Source: Candidatus Methanoperedens sp. BLZ2
GTDB lineage: Archaea; Halobacteriota; Methanosarcinia; Methanosarcinales; Methanoperedenaceae
NCBI RefSeq assembly: GCF_002487355.1
Contig: NZ_NTMG01000066.1
Span: 1-64,000, forward strand
Reading direction: 5' to 3'
DNA length: 64,000 nt
Part shown: positions 49,513-58,798 of the stretch, in pieces
Layout: each line of letters begins with the position of its first letter
Position numbering within the stretch: position 1 is the stretch's first letter
Made by a program: the position numbers and the translations under genes
Notes under the pieces: generated by a model
Databases searched by the model: none
Seen by the model: the letters and a program-made list of their open reading frames with translations, nothing else
What the model was told of the DNA's origin: nothing

Positions 49513-50679
49513 GTGAAACAAACAGACGTTATCATAGTCAGATATGATGAACTTGCACTGAAGAGTAAGAACGTTCGGACAAGATTTGAGCAGATACTAG
49601 TCAGGAATTTAAAATCAATGCTCAAATCAGAAGGCTGCAGTTTTTCCAATATAACACGTGAAATGGGGCGGATCTTCATACATTCCGAGGACCCGAAGGC
49701 TATAAAAAGCGCTTCAAGAGTATTTGGTGTTGTTTCAGTTAGCCCTGCTTATACATGTGAAGCTACACTTTCATCCGCAGCAGGATCATGCGCAGGAATT
49801 GCATCTGATGTTCTAAAAGAAGGCCAATCATTTGCAATCAGGGCTCGAAGAGCGGGGAACCATGATTTTACATCCAGGCATATAGGTATTGCCTGCGGTG
49901 ATGCTGTATTTGAGAAAATGAACAGTAATGTTACGGTTGATCTTGAAAATCCTGATGTTGAAATTTTCGTGGAATTAAGGCAGGAAAAAGGTTATGTGTT
50001 CACAGGATCGGTTAAAGGCGTGGGAGGTCTGCCGCTTGGAACCCAGGGAAAGATGGTAGCTCTTGTTTCAGGAGGTATTGATTCACCTGTTGCTGCATGG
50101 CTAATGATGAAACGGGGTTGCGATATAATACCCCTGTATTTGAATAATGATCCGTTTTCCGATGAGAGCACGCGCGAAAGAGCAATGAACTGCATTGATG
50201 TTTTACAGAAATGGTCGCCGCATAAGAAACTTACAATTTACGAAGCGCCGCATGGTGAAAACCTCCTGGCATTCCTGAGTAATTGCAGTAACAGGCTCAA
50301 TTGTGTACTGTGCAGGCGCATGATGTACAGGATCGCTGGCGAGGTACTGAAAATAGAAGATGCGCACGGGATAATCACGGGTTCATCCCTTGGCCAGGTA
50401 GCTTCCCAGACATCAGAAAATATGCTCGCCGAGATGTATGGCATGGAATACCCGATCTATCATCCCCTTATCGGGCTTGATAAGCTTGAGATAACCAACA
50501 TGGCAAGAAATATCGGCACATTAGAACCCTCAACAAAACCTGCGACATGCTGCATGGCAGTCCCGGAATATCCATCAACAGCATCTAAACCAAAAGAAGT
50601 CGTAGAAGCTGAGAAACTTATAGATGTCCCCTTGCTGGTTGATAACATGTTAAAAAATATTAAGAAGTTCACCCGGTGA
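49513..50679 (+). CDS. thiI: tRNA 4-thiouridine synthase ThiI
   Basis: The GTG start gives 388 aa. The N-terminal ferredoxin-like and THUMP parts (about 1-165; REMGRIFIH, FAIRARRAGNHDFTSRHIG) bind tRNA, and the PP-loop domain begins at KMVALVSGGIDSPVAAW near residue 181, where ATP activates U8. There is no rhodanese domain, as in other archaea. Instead there are NCVLCRR (CxxC) and PATCCMAVPEYPST; in methanococcal ThiI such cysteines hold an Fe-S cluster used for sulfur transfer. The product makes 4-thiouridine at position 8 of tRNA. It overlaps the convergent thioredoxin gene by 11 bases. Confidence 0.96.
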   Translation: MKQTDVIIVRYDELALKSKNVRTRFEQILVRNLKSMLKSEGCSFSNITREMGRIFIHSEDPKAIKSASRVFGVVSVSPAYTCEATLSSAAGSCAGIASDVLKEGQSFAIRARRAGNHDFTSRHIGIACGDAVFEKMNSNVTVDLENPDVEIFVELRQEKGYVFTGSVKGVGGLPLGTQGKMVALVSGGIDSPVAAWLMMKRGCDIIPLYLNNDPFSDESTRERAMNCIDVLQKWSPHKKLTIYEAPHGENLLAFLSNCSNRLNCVLCRRMMYRIAGEVLKIEDAHGIITGSSLGQVASQTSENMLAEMYGMEYPIYHPLIGLDKLEITNMARNIGTLEPSTKPATCCMAVPEYPSTASKPKEVVEAEKLIDVPLLVDNMLKNIKKFTR

Positions 50680-51151
50680 TTCTTTTTTTTATAATCAGCA
50701 GCAAGACCGCTAATAGCAAGTATAATGCCTGAAATCCCGCGGCTTCCTCTGGTAATTTTAATTTACCGCGTGACTCCTGTATAGTTTGTACCATATCTTC
50801 AGGTCCGAGGTATCCGACATGGCGTGAGATCTCACTGCCTTCCGTATCAAGGAATACGATTGTAGGATAATATGCTATATTATATTTATTTTCGATATCG
50901 ATCCTTATCTGCGTATCCACTTTTATAGCAACAAAATCCTTCAGTTCTGAAACAACACGCGGATCCGGATAAGTGCTTTTTTCCATTTCTATGCACGGGC
51001 CGCACCAATCTGCATAAAAATCAAGAATTACGGGTTTTTCCATTGAACTTGCAGCATCCATGCCTTTCTCATAAGTGTACCATTGTGTTGTTTCGGCATT
51101 TGCAGGAATGATTATTAATACTATTAAAAATAATATTACTAATTTGCGCAT
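50669..51151 (-). CDS. Membrane-anchored thioredoxin-fold protein
   Basis: The 160-aa protein has a signal peptide (KLVILFLIVLIIIPANA), a thioredoxin domain with the active site WCGPC (Cys50, Cys53) in LDFYADWCGPCIEME and the cis-Pro in YYPTIVFL, and a C-terminal membrane helix (AGFQALYLLLAVLLLIIKKR). It should work outside the cytoplasmic membrane in disulfide reduction or isomerisation of secreted or cytochrome-type proteins. It is convergent with thiI and divergent from the lipoprotein gene. Confidence 0.93.
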   Translation of the reverse strand: MRKLVILFLIVLIIIPANAETTQWYTYEKGMDAASSMEKPVILDFYADWCGPCIEMEKSTYPDPRVVSELKDFVAIKVDTQIRIDIENKYNIAYYPTIVFLDTEGSEISRHVGYLGPEDMVQTIQESRGKLKLPEEAAGFQALYLLLAVLLLIIKKRITG

Positions 51152-51255
51152 CAGAATAGAATTAGCTTTATAGGTATAAAATTATTCGCAAAAATACCCG
51201 TAGATTATTATACAACATCATGTATCATTATTATAATGAGAAAACTTTTTAAGCA

Positions 51256-52224
51256 ATGAACGCAAATTCTATAATGGTAACAATGAACAAATATATTTCC
51301 ATTATATTAATAATCCTAATTGCCACAGCGTTATCCGGTTGTACAGATGAGGGTGCTACGAAAGGAACACCCATCGAAGTCCAGAAATTCGATCGGGCCA
51401 ATCCAAATCTTGATGCTAAAATAGTTGATGTAAAGTTTGATAAGAACGACATAAGAGCAGGAGAAACTGTAACAGCAGAATTATTTATTGCCAACACAGG
51501 CTCTGAAAAAATCACAAATGAAACCATAGAAATAAAAGCCAAGCTTAAGACGCTTGATGATTCTCTCGCGAATCTTTATTTAAAGACAATGAGCGAGGAA
51601 AAGAAAACAAGGATTATTGACCCGATAGAATTTGGAACCGGGATTGAACCCGGAACAGTAAAATCAATCAGTGCAAAATTCCATACCATCAAAGAGATGG
51701 AAGGAAGAAGCCTTGCAGGTACTTATGATATAACTATAACTTTAACAGTTAATGGGCAAAAGATCGAAGCAAGGGTAATTCCGATAACACTTTATCCCGG
51801 GGATGTAAGGGAATTTACCCCAGCTCCGACACCCGGTCCATCACCAACACCTGCGCCGACTCCAACACGCACTCCCACTCCAGAGATCATCGAGACGCAA
51901 ACGCCGACACCTGCCCCTACACCTGAGCCTGTTGTTGTAGCAACTCCTACTGGAAAGAACTTTACAACATTTGTTAAAGATGACAAGTACTTCCCCAATA
52001 ATCTCAATATAGAGCCAGGAGACATGGTTCTCTGGGTTAATAAGATGGATTCCGACTATACAATTGTTGAAATGGATAAGAAAATCCCGGACATGGTTCT
52101 CAGGGCAAGAAATAGTTATATTTTTAACACTACAGGAGAATACAGGCTTGGATTGTATTTCAAACCGATGCGTGGGGAGCCAGCAATCCAGACAATCAAT
52201 GTAAGAGTTAATGCAACTAAATAA
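51256..52224 (+). CDS. Lipoprotein with CARDB-like and cupredoxin-like domains
   Basis: The signal peptide and lipobox (IIIATALSGC) indicate lipid attachment at Cys; the Met at 51283 (MNKYISIIL) fits best as the start, leaving about nine extra residues if 51256 is used. The first domain (about 45-190) is a beta-sandwich with FIANTGSEKITNETIEI, of the CARDB type. A Pro-Thr-rich linker (about 195-235) follows. The last domain (240-322) starts FTTFVKDDKYFPNNLNIEPGDMVLWVNKM, like a cupredoxin, but I do not see the full set of copper ligands. It probably sits on the outer face of the membrane. Confidence 0.8.
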   Translation: MNANSIMVTMNKYISIILIILIATALSGCTDEGATKGTPIEVQKFDRANPNLDAKIVDVKFDKNDIRAGETVTAELFIANTGSEKITNETIEIKAKLKTLDDSLANLYLKTMSEEKKTRIIDPIEFGTGIEPGTVKSISAKFHTIKEMEGRSLAGTYDITITLTVNGQKIEARVIPITLYPGDVREFTPAPTPGPSPTPAPTPTRTPTPEIIETQTPTPAPTPEPVVVATPTGKNFTTFVKDDKYFPNNLNIEPGDMVLWVNKMDSDYTIVEMDKKIPDMVLRARNSYIFNTTGEYRLGLYFKPMRGEPAIQTINVRVNATK

Positions 52225-52281
52225 CTTGCATTAATTCATAATCTTTTTAAAGTCATAAGACGATACCATATCGGTGAAATT

Positions 52282-53175
52282 ATGGTATTAAAAAATGTTA
52301 TTCTCTTTATTTGTCTTGTATTATTAATCACCGGTTCTGCGACAGCATCAACTCTTGAGGTTGGACAGGGCAAGACCTATACAACTATTCAATCGGCTAT
52401 CGATGCTGCAAAAACAGGCGATACAATTCTTGTCAGTGAGGGCACATACAATGAAAATCCTCTTATCAAAACGAACGAGATTTCAGTAATGGGAAAGAAC
52501 AGGGAAAAAACTATTATTGAAGGCAGAAAGACCAGCAGCGGGATCAGGATAGATGAAGTGAACAATGTAGTAATAAGCGGATTTACCATAAAGAACAGCG
52601 GTGGTGGGGGACAGGAAGATGCCGGAGTTGCTATTTATAAAGGGAATGGAAACACTGTTTCAAACTTGATCATCACTGGTAACTCAGTGGGTATTTCGAT
52701 ATACCAGGGAAGCAATAATAACATCGTTTCAGGAAATATTATCGAATCAAATTCAGGATATGGTATTAATATTTATGCTTCAAATGATAATAAGATTTTC
52801 AATAACAACATAAAGAGCAATAAAATCGGAATTTATTCATATTCTTCAAAAACAAATCGCATATACCAGAATAATTTCATAGAAAACAAAGATCAGGCCT
52901 ATGATAATAGCGGCCTGAATTCATGGGATCTGGACAAAATGGGAAATTACTGGAGTGATAATAAAGAAAGCACGGAGTATATTATTAGCCTTGGCGGAGG
53001 AAAAGCAAAGGACAATTTCCCCCAGGCTCAGGCTTTTTCAGTAAGATCTGAGCCCATCCCCACACAGCCCCCGCAAAAAACAGATGAAGCCGGGAAATCT
53101 ATACCAGGGTTTACAGCCATAGCAGCAATTGTTTTATTAATTGTAACAGGGATATTCTGGAGGAAAACCGGATAA
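52282..53175 (+). CDS. Secreted NosD-like beta-helix protein with PGF-CTERM
   Basis: The 297-aa protein has a signal peptide (FICLVLLITGSATA), a right-handed beta-helix (about 28-235) with the usual TIQSAIDAAKTGDTILVSEGTYNEN opening and N-rich turns (NNIVSGNIIESNSGYGINIY), and a C-terminal PGF-CTERM segment: Pro-rich linker, PGF, a membrane helix and WRKTG. The PGF motif is the recognition site of archaeosortase A, which removes the helix and attaches the protein to a lipid. It is likely a surface protein. A TATA-like sequence lies near 52245. Confidence 0.9.
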   Translation: MVLKNVILFICLVLLITGSATASTLEVGQGKTYTTIQSAIDAAKTGDTILVSEGTYNENPLIKTNEISVMGKNREKTIIEGRKTSSGIRIDEVNNVVISGFTIKNSGGGGQEDAGVAIYKGNGNTVSNLIITGNSVGISIYQGSNNNIVSGNIIESNSGYGINIYASNDNKIFNNNIKSNKIGIYSYSSKTNRIYQNNFIENKDQAYDNSGLNSWDLDKMGNYWSDNKESTEYIISLGGGKAKDNFPQAQAFSVRSEPIPTQPPQKTDEAGKSIPGFTAIAAIVLLIVTGIFWRKTG

Positions 53176-53217
53176 TTTTTGTTGAGTGATATACATAAAC
53201 ATTATTATTTAAGTATA

Positions 53218-54048
53218 TTAATCTATATCATTAAATATGGATTCCAGATATTTTCTTTCACTTTTTAATTCCTTAATTTTTTCCTCTCTCGTCAATTGTC
53301 CTGGATATATCTTATCATCGATCTCAATAGTAAGGTCGCCTTTATATCCGGAATCACGCAAGCGCTGTAATATAATATCCATCTTCTTTTCATAATGTGA
53401 TGGAAAATGAGGTTTTCCATTGTGCGGTGCCCCGATATGAACGTTTATGATCCTATCGCCAAGCTCGCTGATGAAAGATAAGGCCGTCTGCGGCGAATTC
53501 AAACAAGCATGGACTACATCGAATGTGAAAAACAGACCCGGGAATTGATCCAGCACTTCTTTCATTTCCCCGGGATCAGAACACATCGATTGAACACCAG
53601 GCATGCTGTTTTCAAGTGAAAGATTTACACCGCTACCTTTCGCTTTTTTAAAGGAAATTTCAAGATACTTCATGAATTTCTCCCGGTCCTCGTTTGTGGG
53701 TTTGCGGTGGGCTGTCCTCTTGCCAGGGTGTATAGTAACAACCCGGGCATTAAGAATACTGGCAAGCTCAATAGACCATAACGTTTCCTTTATCGTAGCT
53801 TCATGGACAAGGTCATTATAAGAGGAAGGATTCAGGTCCATGACAGGCGCGTGTAAAGTACAACCCTGTGTCATAACTGAAATTGCCTCTATCAACTGCG
53901 CAACAGTGGTTTCGTTATTCCGGTCCATCCAGAAAAAAGGTGTTTCCGCCCAGAATTCGACGCTATTTATGCCTGCTTTTTGCAGGATATCCATGATATC
54001 GTATAAAGGATATTCCCAGAGAAAGAGAGATGAACAGGATAAATGCAT
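53218..54048 (-). CDS. Sugar phosphate isomerase/epimerase (xylose isomerase-like TIM barrel)
   Basis: The 276-aa protein has a TIM-barrel pattern of the AP_endonuc_2 family. Metal-binding candidates include Glu in SVEFWAETPF, His in TLHAPVMDL, His/Pro in VTIHPGK, Glu in LSLENSMPG, Asp/His in FTFDVVHACL, His in VNVHIGAPH-like VHIGAPH and Glu in LTIEIDD. The family includes sugar isomerases, epimerases and endonuclease IV. The substrate is unknown. The gene is downstream of the small membrane protein and winged-helix genes on the same strand, so it may be the third member of that operon. Confidence 0.85.
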   Translation of the reverse strand: MHLSCSSLFLWEYPLYDIMDILQKAGINSVEFWAETPFFWMDRNNETTVAQLIEAISVMTQGCTLHAPVMDLNPSSYNDLVHEATIKETLWSIELASILNARVVTIHPGKRTAHRKPTNEDREKFMKYLEISFKKAKGSGVNLSLENSMPGVQSMCSDPGEMKEVLDQFPGLFFTFDVVHACLNSPQTALSFISELGDRIINVHIGAPHNGKPHFPSHYEKKMDIILQRLRDSGYKGDLTIEIDDKIYPGQLTREEKIKELKSERKYLESIFNDID

Positions 54049-54067
54049 CTGTCACCTGTGATTTTTC

Positions 54068-54385
54068 TTATTCCCGGGTGAAATACAGCAATATGCTTAA
54101 AGCTACAAATTCAAGAATATCCGGGATCACTACGTATATGGGGTTATAGCCCAGCAGATTTATTATTATGGGATACACGTGTTCCGGGGGCGGGCTGTTC
54201 ATTATCAAGAGCAGCATGATCGCCCGTGAAAAACTCTGTAATAATAGCGCGACCGTAAATATAATAAGACCCAGGGTAAAGTTAGACTTGATCTTATTAT
54301 ATATCTGAAAATATGAAACCAGAAGCACTAAAAGTAATACGATATTTCCTGCCGAAACGTAATAAGCGATTTCAGTAATCTGAAT
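54068..54385 (-). CDS. Small membrane protein with a probable ATT start (105 aa)
   Basis: The usual starts would give only 86 aa beginning at GTG (54328) inside a membrane helix. A perfect AGGAGG (54393-54398) lies 7 bases before an in-frame ATT at 54385, which gives IQITEIAYYVSAGNIVLLLV and a complete first helix. The frame is open through this part. The protein then has three hydrophobic helices. I therefore place the start at the rare ATT codon. The gene follows the winged-helix gene by 20 bases. Function unknown. Confidence 0.62.
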   Translation of the reverse strand: MQITEIAYYVSAGNIVLLLVLLVSYFQIYNKIKSNFTLGLIIFTVALLLQSFSRAIMLLLIMNSPPPEHVYPIIINLLGYNPIYVVIPDILEFVALSILLYFTRE

Positions 54386-54405
54386 AGAATTTCCTCCTGT
54401 TATGT

Positions 54406-54693
54406 TCAGTGGCTTTGTTTATCAATTTTTTCCCAAATTTGATTAAATTCATTTATATTAGCCTCCATTGTTTTGGAGATAAAATACATAGCGCCATATT
54501 TGTCACCTTCCATAGTTACTACACCGTTTTTGGTAAGGACATCAAGATGATGCCTTATGGTCTTATAATCCATGTTCATAGCCTCAGCTAGCTGGTTTGC
54601 ATTATAAGGCCTGTCAATGAGCAGTTTCAACATTAATGCACGGGTTTGCCCTCCACGTGTTCCTGCGATCAGATACCATAGCAGCTTCTTCAG
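54406..54693 (-). CDS. Winged-helix ArsR-type regulator with a probable CTG start (95 aa)
   Basis: An ATG-initiated protein would begin inside the conserved N-terminus. Extending upstream gives KKLLWYLIAGTRGGQTRALM before LKLLIDRPYNANQLAEAMN, the full start of a known archaeal winged-helix family (usual form M-K-x-L-L-W-x-L-I-A-G-T-R-G-G). The first possible codon after the AGGAGA (54703-54708) is CTG at 54691-54693; there is an in-frame TAG further upstream. The recognition helix is DYKTIRHHLDVL and the wing TMEGDKYGAMYFI. It forms an operon with the small membrane protein. Target unknown. Confidence 0.68.
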   Translation of the reverse strand: MKKLLWYLIAGTRGGQTRALMLKLLIDRPYNANQLAEAMNMDYKTIRHHLDVLTKNGVVTMEGDKYGAMYFISKTMEANINEFNQIWEKIDKQSH

Positions 54694-54776
54694 AAAATTC
54701 TATCTCCTGTCAACACAAATAGATGATTAATATAATAATTATACCTTGTGGTTACAACAGTTCAAACATTCAACGT

Positions 54777-55400
54777 TCAAACAGAACCACCATAATGTCG
54801 TACTTTGAACTGCGCACAATACTTATCTGCGATCTTCTTGCATTTTTCGATATCCACTATTGGCAGATCAACCACTGTGAACCTCAGTTCAATTCCGGAG
54901 CTTGAAATGTCTTTTGCGAACTCAAGCATTTTATCGTATGCCTTTATGTATCTGGGATCGCATAATTGGTTATAAGTATTAGCATCCTGGGCATTCAGGC
55001 TGAGGGATATAACTTTCATACCCGATTCAGCTAACTCTTCTGCAACATTCCTGTCAGGATACAGGAGTTTTGCATGCCCGCTCGTATCAAGCCTCACCGA
55101 AATCCCACGGGTAGTAAGCCATTTTGTGATCTCAAGCACATCATCCAGACGCACAAGAGGTTCACCAAAGCCTGTGAAAACTACTTCTTCGTATTTTGAG
55201 AGATCGTGTTCAGAAAGCTGCTTTATTATTTCGGAAAGTGAGGGTTCCTTCAAGAGACGGAGATTATAACCATATATACCATCAGAGTAGCGCTTAAGGC
55301 AGAAAATACAATCAGCAGTACATCTATTTGTTATGTTCAGGTAAAGGTTGCCATGTGCCTCGTAAACGATGGTATCTTTATTGTTATTGCTATTGTTCAT
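54777..55400 (-). CDS. Radical SAM protein, TatD-associated type
   Basis: The 207-aa protein starts TIVYEAHGNLYLNITNRCTADCIFCLKR, with the CxxxCxxC motif at Cys27, Cys31 and Cys34, and keeps VVFTGFGEPLVRLDDVLE and SLSLNAQDANTYNQLC. It is short, with only the core radical SAM fold, and matches the group named for its neighbourhood to TatD nucleases. Its reaction is unknown; tRNA or other RNA modification is a guess. It is the last gene of a minus-strand operon with the DMT exporter and map. Confidence 0.87.
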   Translation of the reverse strand: MNNSNNNKDTIVYEAHGNLYLNITNRCTADCIFCLKRYSDGIYGYNLRLLKEPSLSEIIKQLSEHDLSKYEEVVFTGFGEPLVRLDDVLEITKWLTTRGISVRLDTSGHAKLLYPDRNVAEELAESGMKVISLSLNAQDANTYNQLCDPRYIKAYDKMLEFAKDISSSGIELRFTVVDLPIVDIEKCKKIADKYCAQFKVRHYGGSV

Positions 55401-55443
55401 CTTGCTTTGTTTATATTTGTGGCTCCTAGCTCATATTACTTTC

Positions 55444-56283
55444 TCATCTTGTGATTACTTCACATCCTTCTTCGTTGACTATAACAGTATGTTCGGACTG
55501 GGCGACAATTTCACCGTTCTTTTCTATTAATTCATAATATTCTCTTGCTCCTTTCAGTTCATTGAGGTCTGTTACAGGGACCCATCTTGGGGCAAAAGGA
55601 AGCGAACCGAACCTGTTCCTGAGATCATCAGCTATATTTCCCTTAAACCTGTTGGTTATTGCAAAAATAAAGGGGTCGCCGATTCTTATATCTCCCTTTC
55701 CATATGTTGCGAAGGGTTCGATCGCAAAAACCATATCTTTCTTGATAGTATGGCTAAAAAAGCTTTTGTAATTTGGAATTGTGACGCCCGCATGCAGTTG
55801 ATATTGTTCGATGGTATGACCGGTCAGAGATTTTACGGGATTAAAACCACGTTTCTTGATCGTATCTTCAATTATCTTCCCTATATGATTCGTTTCAACC
55901 CCATCCCTTGTGGAGGCAATTGCTCTTTCAAGCGCTTCTTCGCATGCACGGATCAACAGGCTGTGGTTATTTGTCCCGACTTCAACAGTAGCAGCTGTAT
56001 CTGCAATATAGCCTTCAATGTGAGCCCCCAGGTCTAATTTTACGACATCTCCTCTCCGAAAGCATGACTGGTGATCCTGCGGAGTATAATGGGAGGCAAT
56101 TTCATTTATTGAAATATTGCAGGGAAATGCAGGTTTTGCGCCCAGTTCTTCTATCCTTTTTTCAACATATTCCGCGATCTCAAGGAGAGGGGTATCTTCC
56201 TTTATCCTGGAAAGAGCATCAGTTCGGACTTTTGCAGCAATTCTTCCGGCTTCAACATAGTAATCGTGGATATAATGGTTCAT
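55444..56283 (-). CDS. map: Methionine aminopeptidase, archaeal type II
   Basis: The 279-aa protein is complete. It removes N-terminal methionine from new proteins using a two-metal site. Metal ligands are visible: Asp in LDLGAHIEGYIADTA (two), His in GHTIEQYQLHAGVTIPN, Glu in FAIEPFATYG and Glu in QSEHTVIV. The type II insertion is present between the His and the last Glu (about 190-255). The start overlaps the DMT exporter gene by 4 bases. Confidence 0.96.
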   Translation of the reverse strand: MNHYIHDYYVEAGRIAAKVRTDALSRIKEDTPLLEIAEYVEKRIEELGAKPAFPCNISINEIASHYTPQDHQSCFRRGDVVKLDLGAHIEGYIADTAATVEVGTNNHSLLIRACEEALERAIASTRDGVETNHIGKIIEDTIKKRGFNPVKSLTGHTIEQYQLHAGVTIPNYKSFFSHTIKKDMVFAIEPFATYGKGDIRIGDPFIFAITNRFKGNIADDLRNRFGSLPFAPRWVPVTDLNELKGAREYYELIEKNGEIVAQSEHTVIVNEEGCEVITR

Positions 56284-57134
56284 TTTTCTGTAGTAACTAA
56301 TGCAACTCCTGTCAATATAAGTGCGCCTCCGATCATTTCAAGTGCTGATATCTGCTCATGAAGGAGGAGGACAGACAAAATAACAGCACTTACAGGTTCA
56401 ATTAATCCGAGTATGCTGGCGCTGTGTATCTTCACTTTTTTTAACCCGTTAAAATACAGTGAGACAGCCAGGATGGTGGGAAATATTGACAGGAGTATTA
56501 AATAAACCAGATTATCAAGAACTATATCTAAAGGGGCAATACCAACAGGAAGAAGGATTATGGCCGCTACCGGAAAACTCCAGAAAGCCTGGGTGTAGCC
56601 TGAATAAGTTGAACCTGCATATTTTGAGATCATTATCTGGAAAGCATATATGATACCGGATACAATCCCTGCAAGTATTCCTGCAGGATAATGTGCAAGA
56701 TCAAGCTTTTGGGGATCAACTATCAGTAGAATGCCAATTATTGACAGAACAAGGGCGATAAGCCCTTTTTTTGTGGATTTTTCTTTTAAAAGCCATGGGG
56801 ATAATATGGTAATATAAACCGGGGCTGTATATAATAACAATACTGCGATTGAAACTGATCCTTCTAATATGGATATAAAAAATGCCAGCATTGTCCCGGC
56901 CTGCATTATGCCAAATAACAGTAAATAGATTTTTTTGTCTTTTAGCTTAATTATCTTGAGGTTTCCGGAAATGAGAATAAATATGAAAAATATCGCAAAA
57001 GCAAGTATTACCCTGTAAAAAATAATACTCTGGGCTGACATCCCGTGTATCTGTTTTGCAAATATCCCGGCAAGGCTCCACAATACCGCTGCAATGATTA
57101 TTTCCCCGTATCCGGAAAAGCGCTTTTTATCCAT
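56280..57134 (-). CDS. DMT superfamily transporter, EamA type
   Basis: The 284-aa protein has ten membrane helices in two EamA repeats: IAAVLWSLAGIFAKQIHGMSA at the start and GIVSGIIYAFQIMISKYAG in the middle. The family exports amino acids, nucleotide sugars or drugs and metabolites. The substrate is unknown. It overlaps map by 4 bases and is convergent with nothing; upstream DNA diverges to surE. Confidence 0.92.
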   Translation of the reverse strand: MDKKRFSGYGEIIIAAVLWSLAGIFAKQIHGMSAQSIIFYRVILAFAIFFIFILISGNLKIIKLKDKKIYLLLFGIMQAGTMLAFFISILEGSVSIAVLLLYTAPVYITILSPWLLKEKSTKKGLIALVLSIIGILLIVDPQKLDLAHYPAGILAGIVSGIIYAFQIMISKYAGSTYSGYTQAFWSFPVAAIILLPVGIAPLDIVLDNLVYLILLSIFPTILAVSLYFNGLKKVKIHSASILGLIEPVSAVILSVLLLHEQISALEMIGGALILTGVALVTTEK

Positions 57135-57223
57135 TGGGTTCTGGATAGCTCATAAGACAAAAAAGATTGTGGAAAAAATCAAGAAACCACATATTTATTT
57201 TATCATGAGCCTATCTGTTAACA

Positions 57224-58009
57224 ATGAAAAATATCCTCTTGACCAATGATGATGGTGTGTATTCGACCGGGCTTAAAGCGGCTTATGATAGTGTGTGCGA
57301 CCTTGGAGAAGTAACGGTCGTTGCACCCTCTACCCAGAAAAGCGGCGTAGGGCGGGGCATATCTATTTTTGAACCACTCAGGGTTTCACTTGCACCTGTG
57401 AACGGTTTCAAAGCATACGCTGTTGCGGGAACACCCACTGATTCAGTAATAATCGGTTTATTCTCCATACTAAAGAAACAACCTGACCTTGTTCTCTCAG
57501 GTTTCAATATCGGTGAGAACATCAGTACGGATACCGTAACGACAAGCGGAACGATCGGCGCAGCACTTGAAGCCGCAAGCTATGGAATTCCTGCGCTTGC
57601 TGCATCCATACAGGTGCTGGATGAGGGAGATAAGTTTGATGATCACCGCACATATTGTTACGACTTTGGGATAGGTATGAAAATAGTTAACAGGATAGCA
57701 CGTAAAGTGATAAGCAAAGGCCTTCCCGCTGGCGTGGACCTGCTGAATATCAATATACCAAAACATGTGAATATGGATACAGAGATCGAGATAACCCGCC
57801 TTGCCAGGAAAATATTCCTGACAGGTGTGGAGGAAAGGTTTGATCCCAGGGGCAGGCCGTACTACTGGATTAACGGGGAGCTTATCAGGGATGCAGAAGA
57901 AGGAACTGATGTTAAGGCTGTTATGAAAAACGGACATATTTCAGTGACGCCGCTTTCACTTGATGCGACTGCGCGTATTGATTTTAAGGATATTGAAGCC
58001 CTATTGTAA
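57224..58009 (+). CDS. surE: 5'/3'-nucleotidase SurE
   Basis: The 261-aa protein starts MKNILLTNDDGVYSTG, with the metal-binding Asp8 and Asp9, and has AVAGTPTDSVI and LSGFNIGENISTDTVTTSGTIGAA, the conserved loop near residue 90 with an extra Phe/Ile variation. SurE dephosphorylates nucleoside monophosphates with divalent metals and helps with nucleotide salvage and stress survival. It is convergent with the M48 gene, overlapping by 9 bases. Typical length for the family. Confidence 0.95.
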   Translation: MKNILLTNDDGVYSTGLKAAYDSVCDLGEVTVVAPSTQKSGVGRGISIFEPLRVSLAPVNGFKAYAVAGTPTDSVIIGLFSILKKQPDLVLSGFNIGENISTDTVTTSGTIGAALEAASYGIPALAASIQVLDEGDKFDDHRTYCYDFGIGMKIVNRIARKVISKGLPAGVDLLNINIPKHVNMDTEIEITRLARKIFLTGVEERFDPRGRPYYWINGELIRDAEEGTDVKAVMKNGHISVTPLSLDATARIDFKDIEALL

Positions 58010-58798
58010 CATTTTAGATAAGGACATCAATCTTTTAACCCTGCTCTCAGTTGAAGGGCACCTTCTGAATATGTAAGGTGGGCAAGAATAACATTCAAAA
58101 AAGAAAACATCCGGCGGTGTTGAAGTTGTGAATTTCGTATTATGATACGAATTTGTATAATCTTCTACTTTTAGCAGCGCTGAGGCAAGTTTATTCGGCG
58201 CGCTGGTGATCCATGCGGCGGTTTCATCAGCCAGGTACTCCCGGCTTCTTGAAATAAAAGGTTCTATCAGGTGAACGAGGGGATTCAGGAAAAACGCAAA
58301 TCTGATTAGCAGGCCAAATTTGCGAATTTCAAGGTCACAATTCTTGATATGGGTGAGTTCATGAGCAAGTACGGTCTCAAGCTCTTTACTATCTAATATC
58401 TCAATAAGCGGAATGGTCAGGACCAGGACAGGTTTTTTATTGCGCTTGTACACAAAAGCATTCGGGATACTTGATTCCAGGAAGCCGACTTCAGGAACAT
58501 CCATTTTGAGTTTTTTGCTTAGATTTTCTATAATTGTGAAAACCTCCAAGAATTCCATGCGGCTTGTGATTTTAGCAGTCATATCGTTGAATTTGGTGTA
58601 TTTCATCAAAAAAAATAATATACCCACGATTGTTCCTGCGGCCATTACCAATATTTTCAAGTAACCGGGGAATATTTCAAAATCTTTTTCCACAATAAGT
58701 TCGTGCCCGGACAATTTATACACAGTTATAAGAATTGGTATTGCCAGCAGTATAACAGCTTTAAAATCATAACAAAATTTCCTCTTATCTGGATTCAT
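58001..58798 (-). CDS. M48 (HtpX-like) membrane zinc protease
   Basis: The 265-aa protein has two N-terminal membrane helices (VILLAIPILITVYKL; ILVMAAGTIVGILFFLM), a soluble zinc metalloprotease domain with HELTH (around residue 145) as the zinc and catalytic motif, and Glu of SREYLADETAAW near 190 as the third ligand. The C-terminus is STESRVKRLMSLS. It lies directly after the BlaI-type repressor, overlapping it by 14 bases. By analogy with BlaR1/MecR1 (M56) it could cut the repressor to release its target promoters; that is an inference from gene order, since BlaR1 itself belongs to a different family. Confidence 0.88.
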   Translation of the reverse strand: MNPDKRKFCYDFKAVILLAIPILITVYKLSGHELIVEKDFEIFPGYLKILVMAAGTIVGILFFLMKYTKFNDMTAKITSRMEFLEVFTIIENLSKKLKMDVPEVGFLESSIPNAFVYKRNKKPVLVLTIPLIEILDSKELETVLAHELTHIKNCDLEIRKFGLLIRFAFFLNPLVHLIEPFISRSREYLADETAAWITSAPNKLASALLKVEDYTNSYHNTKFTTSTPPDVFFFECYSCPPYIFRRCPSTESRVKRLMSLSKMLQ

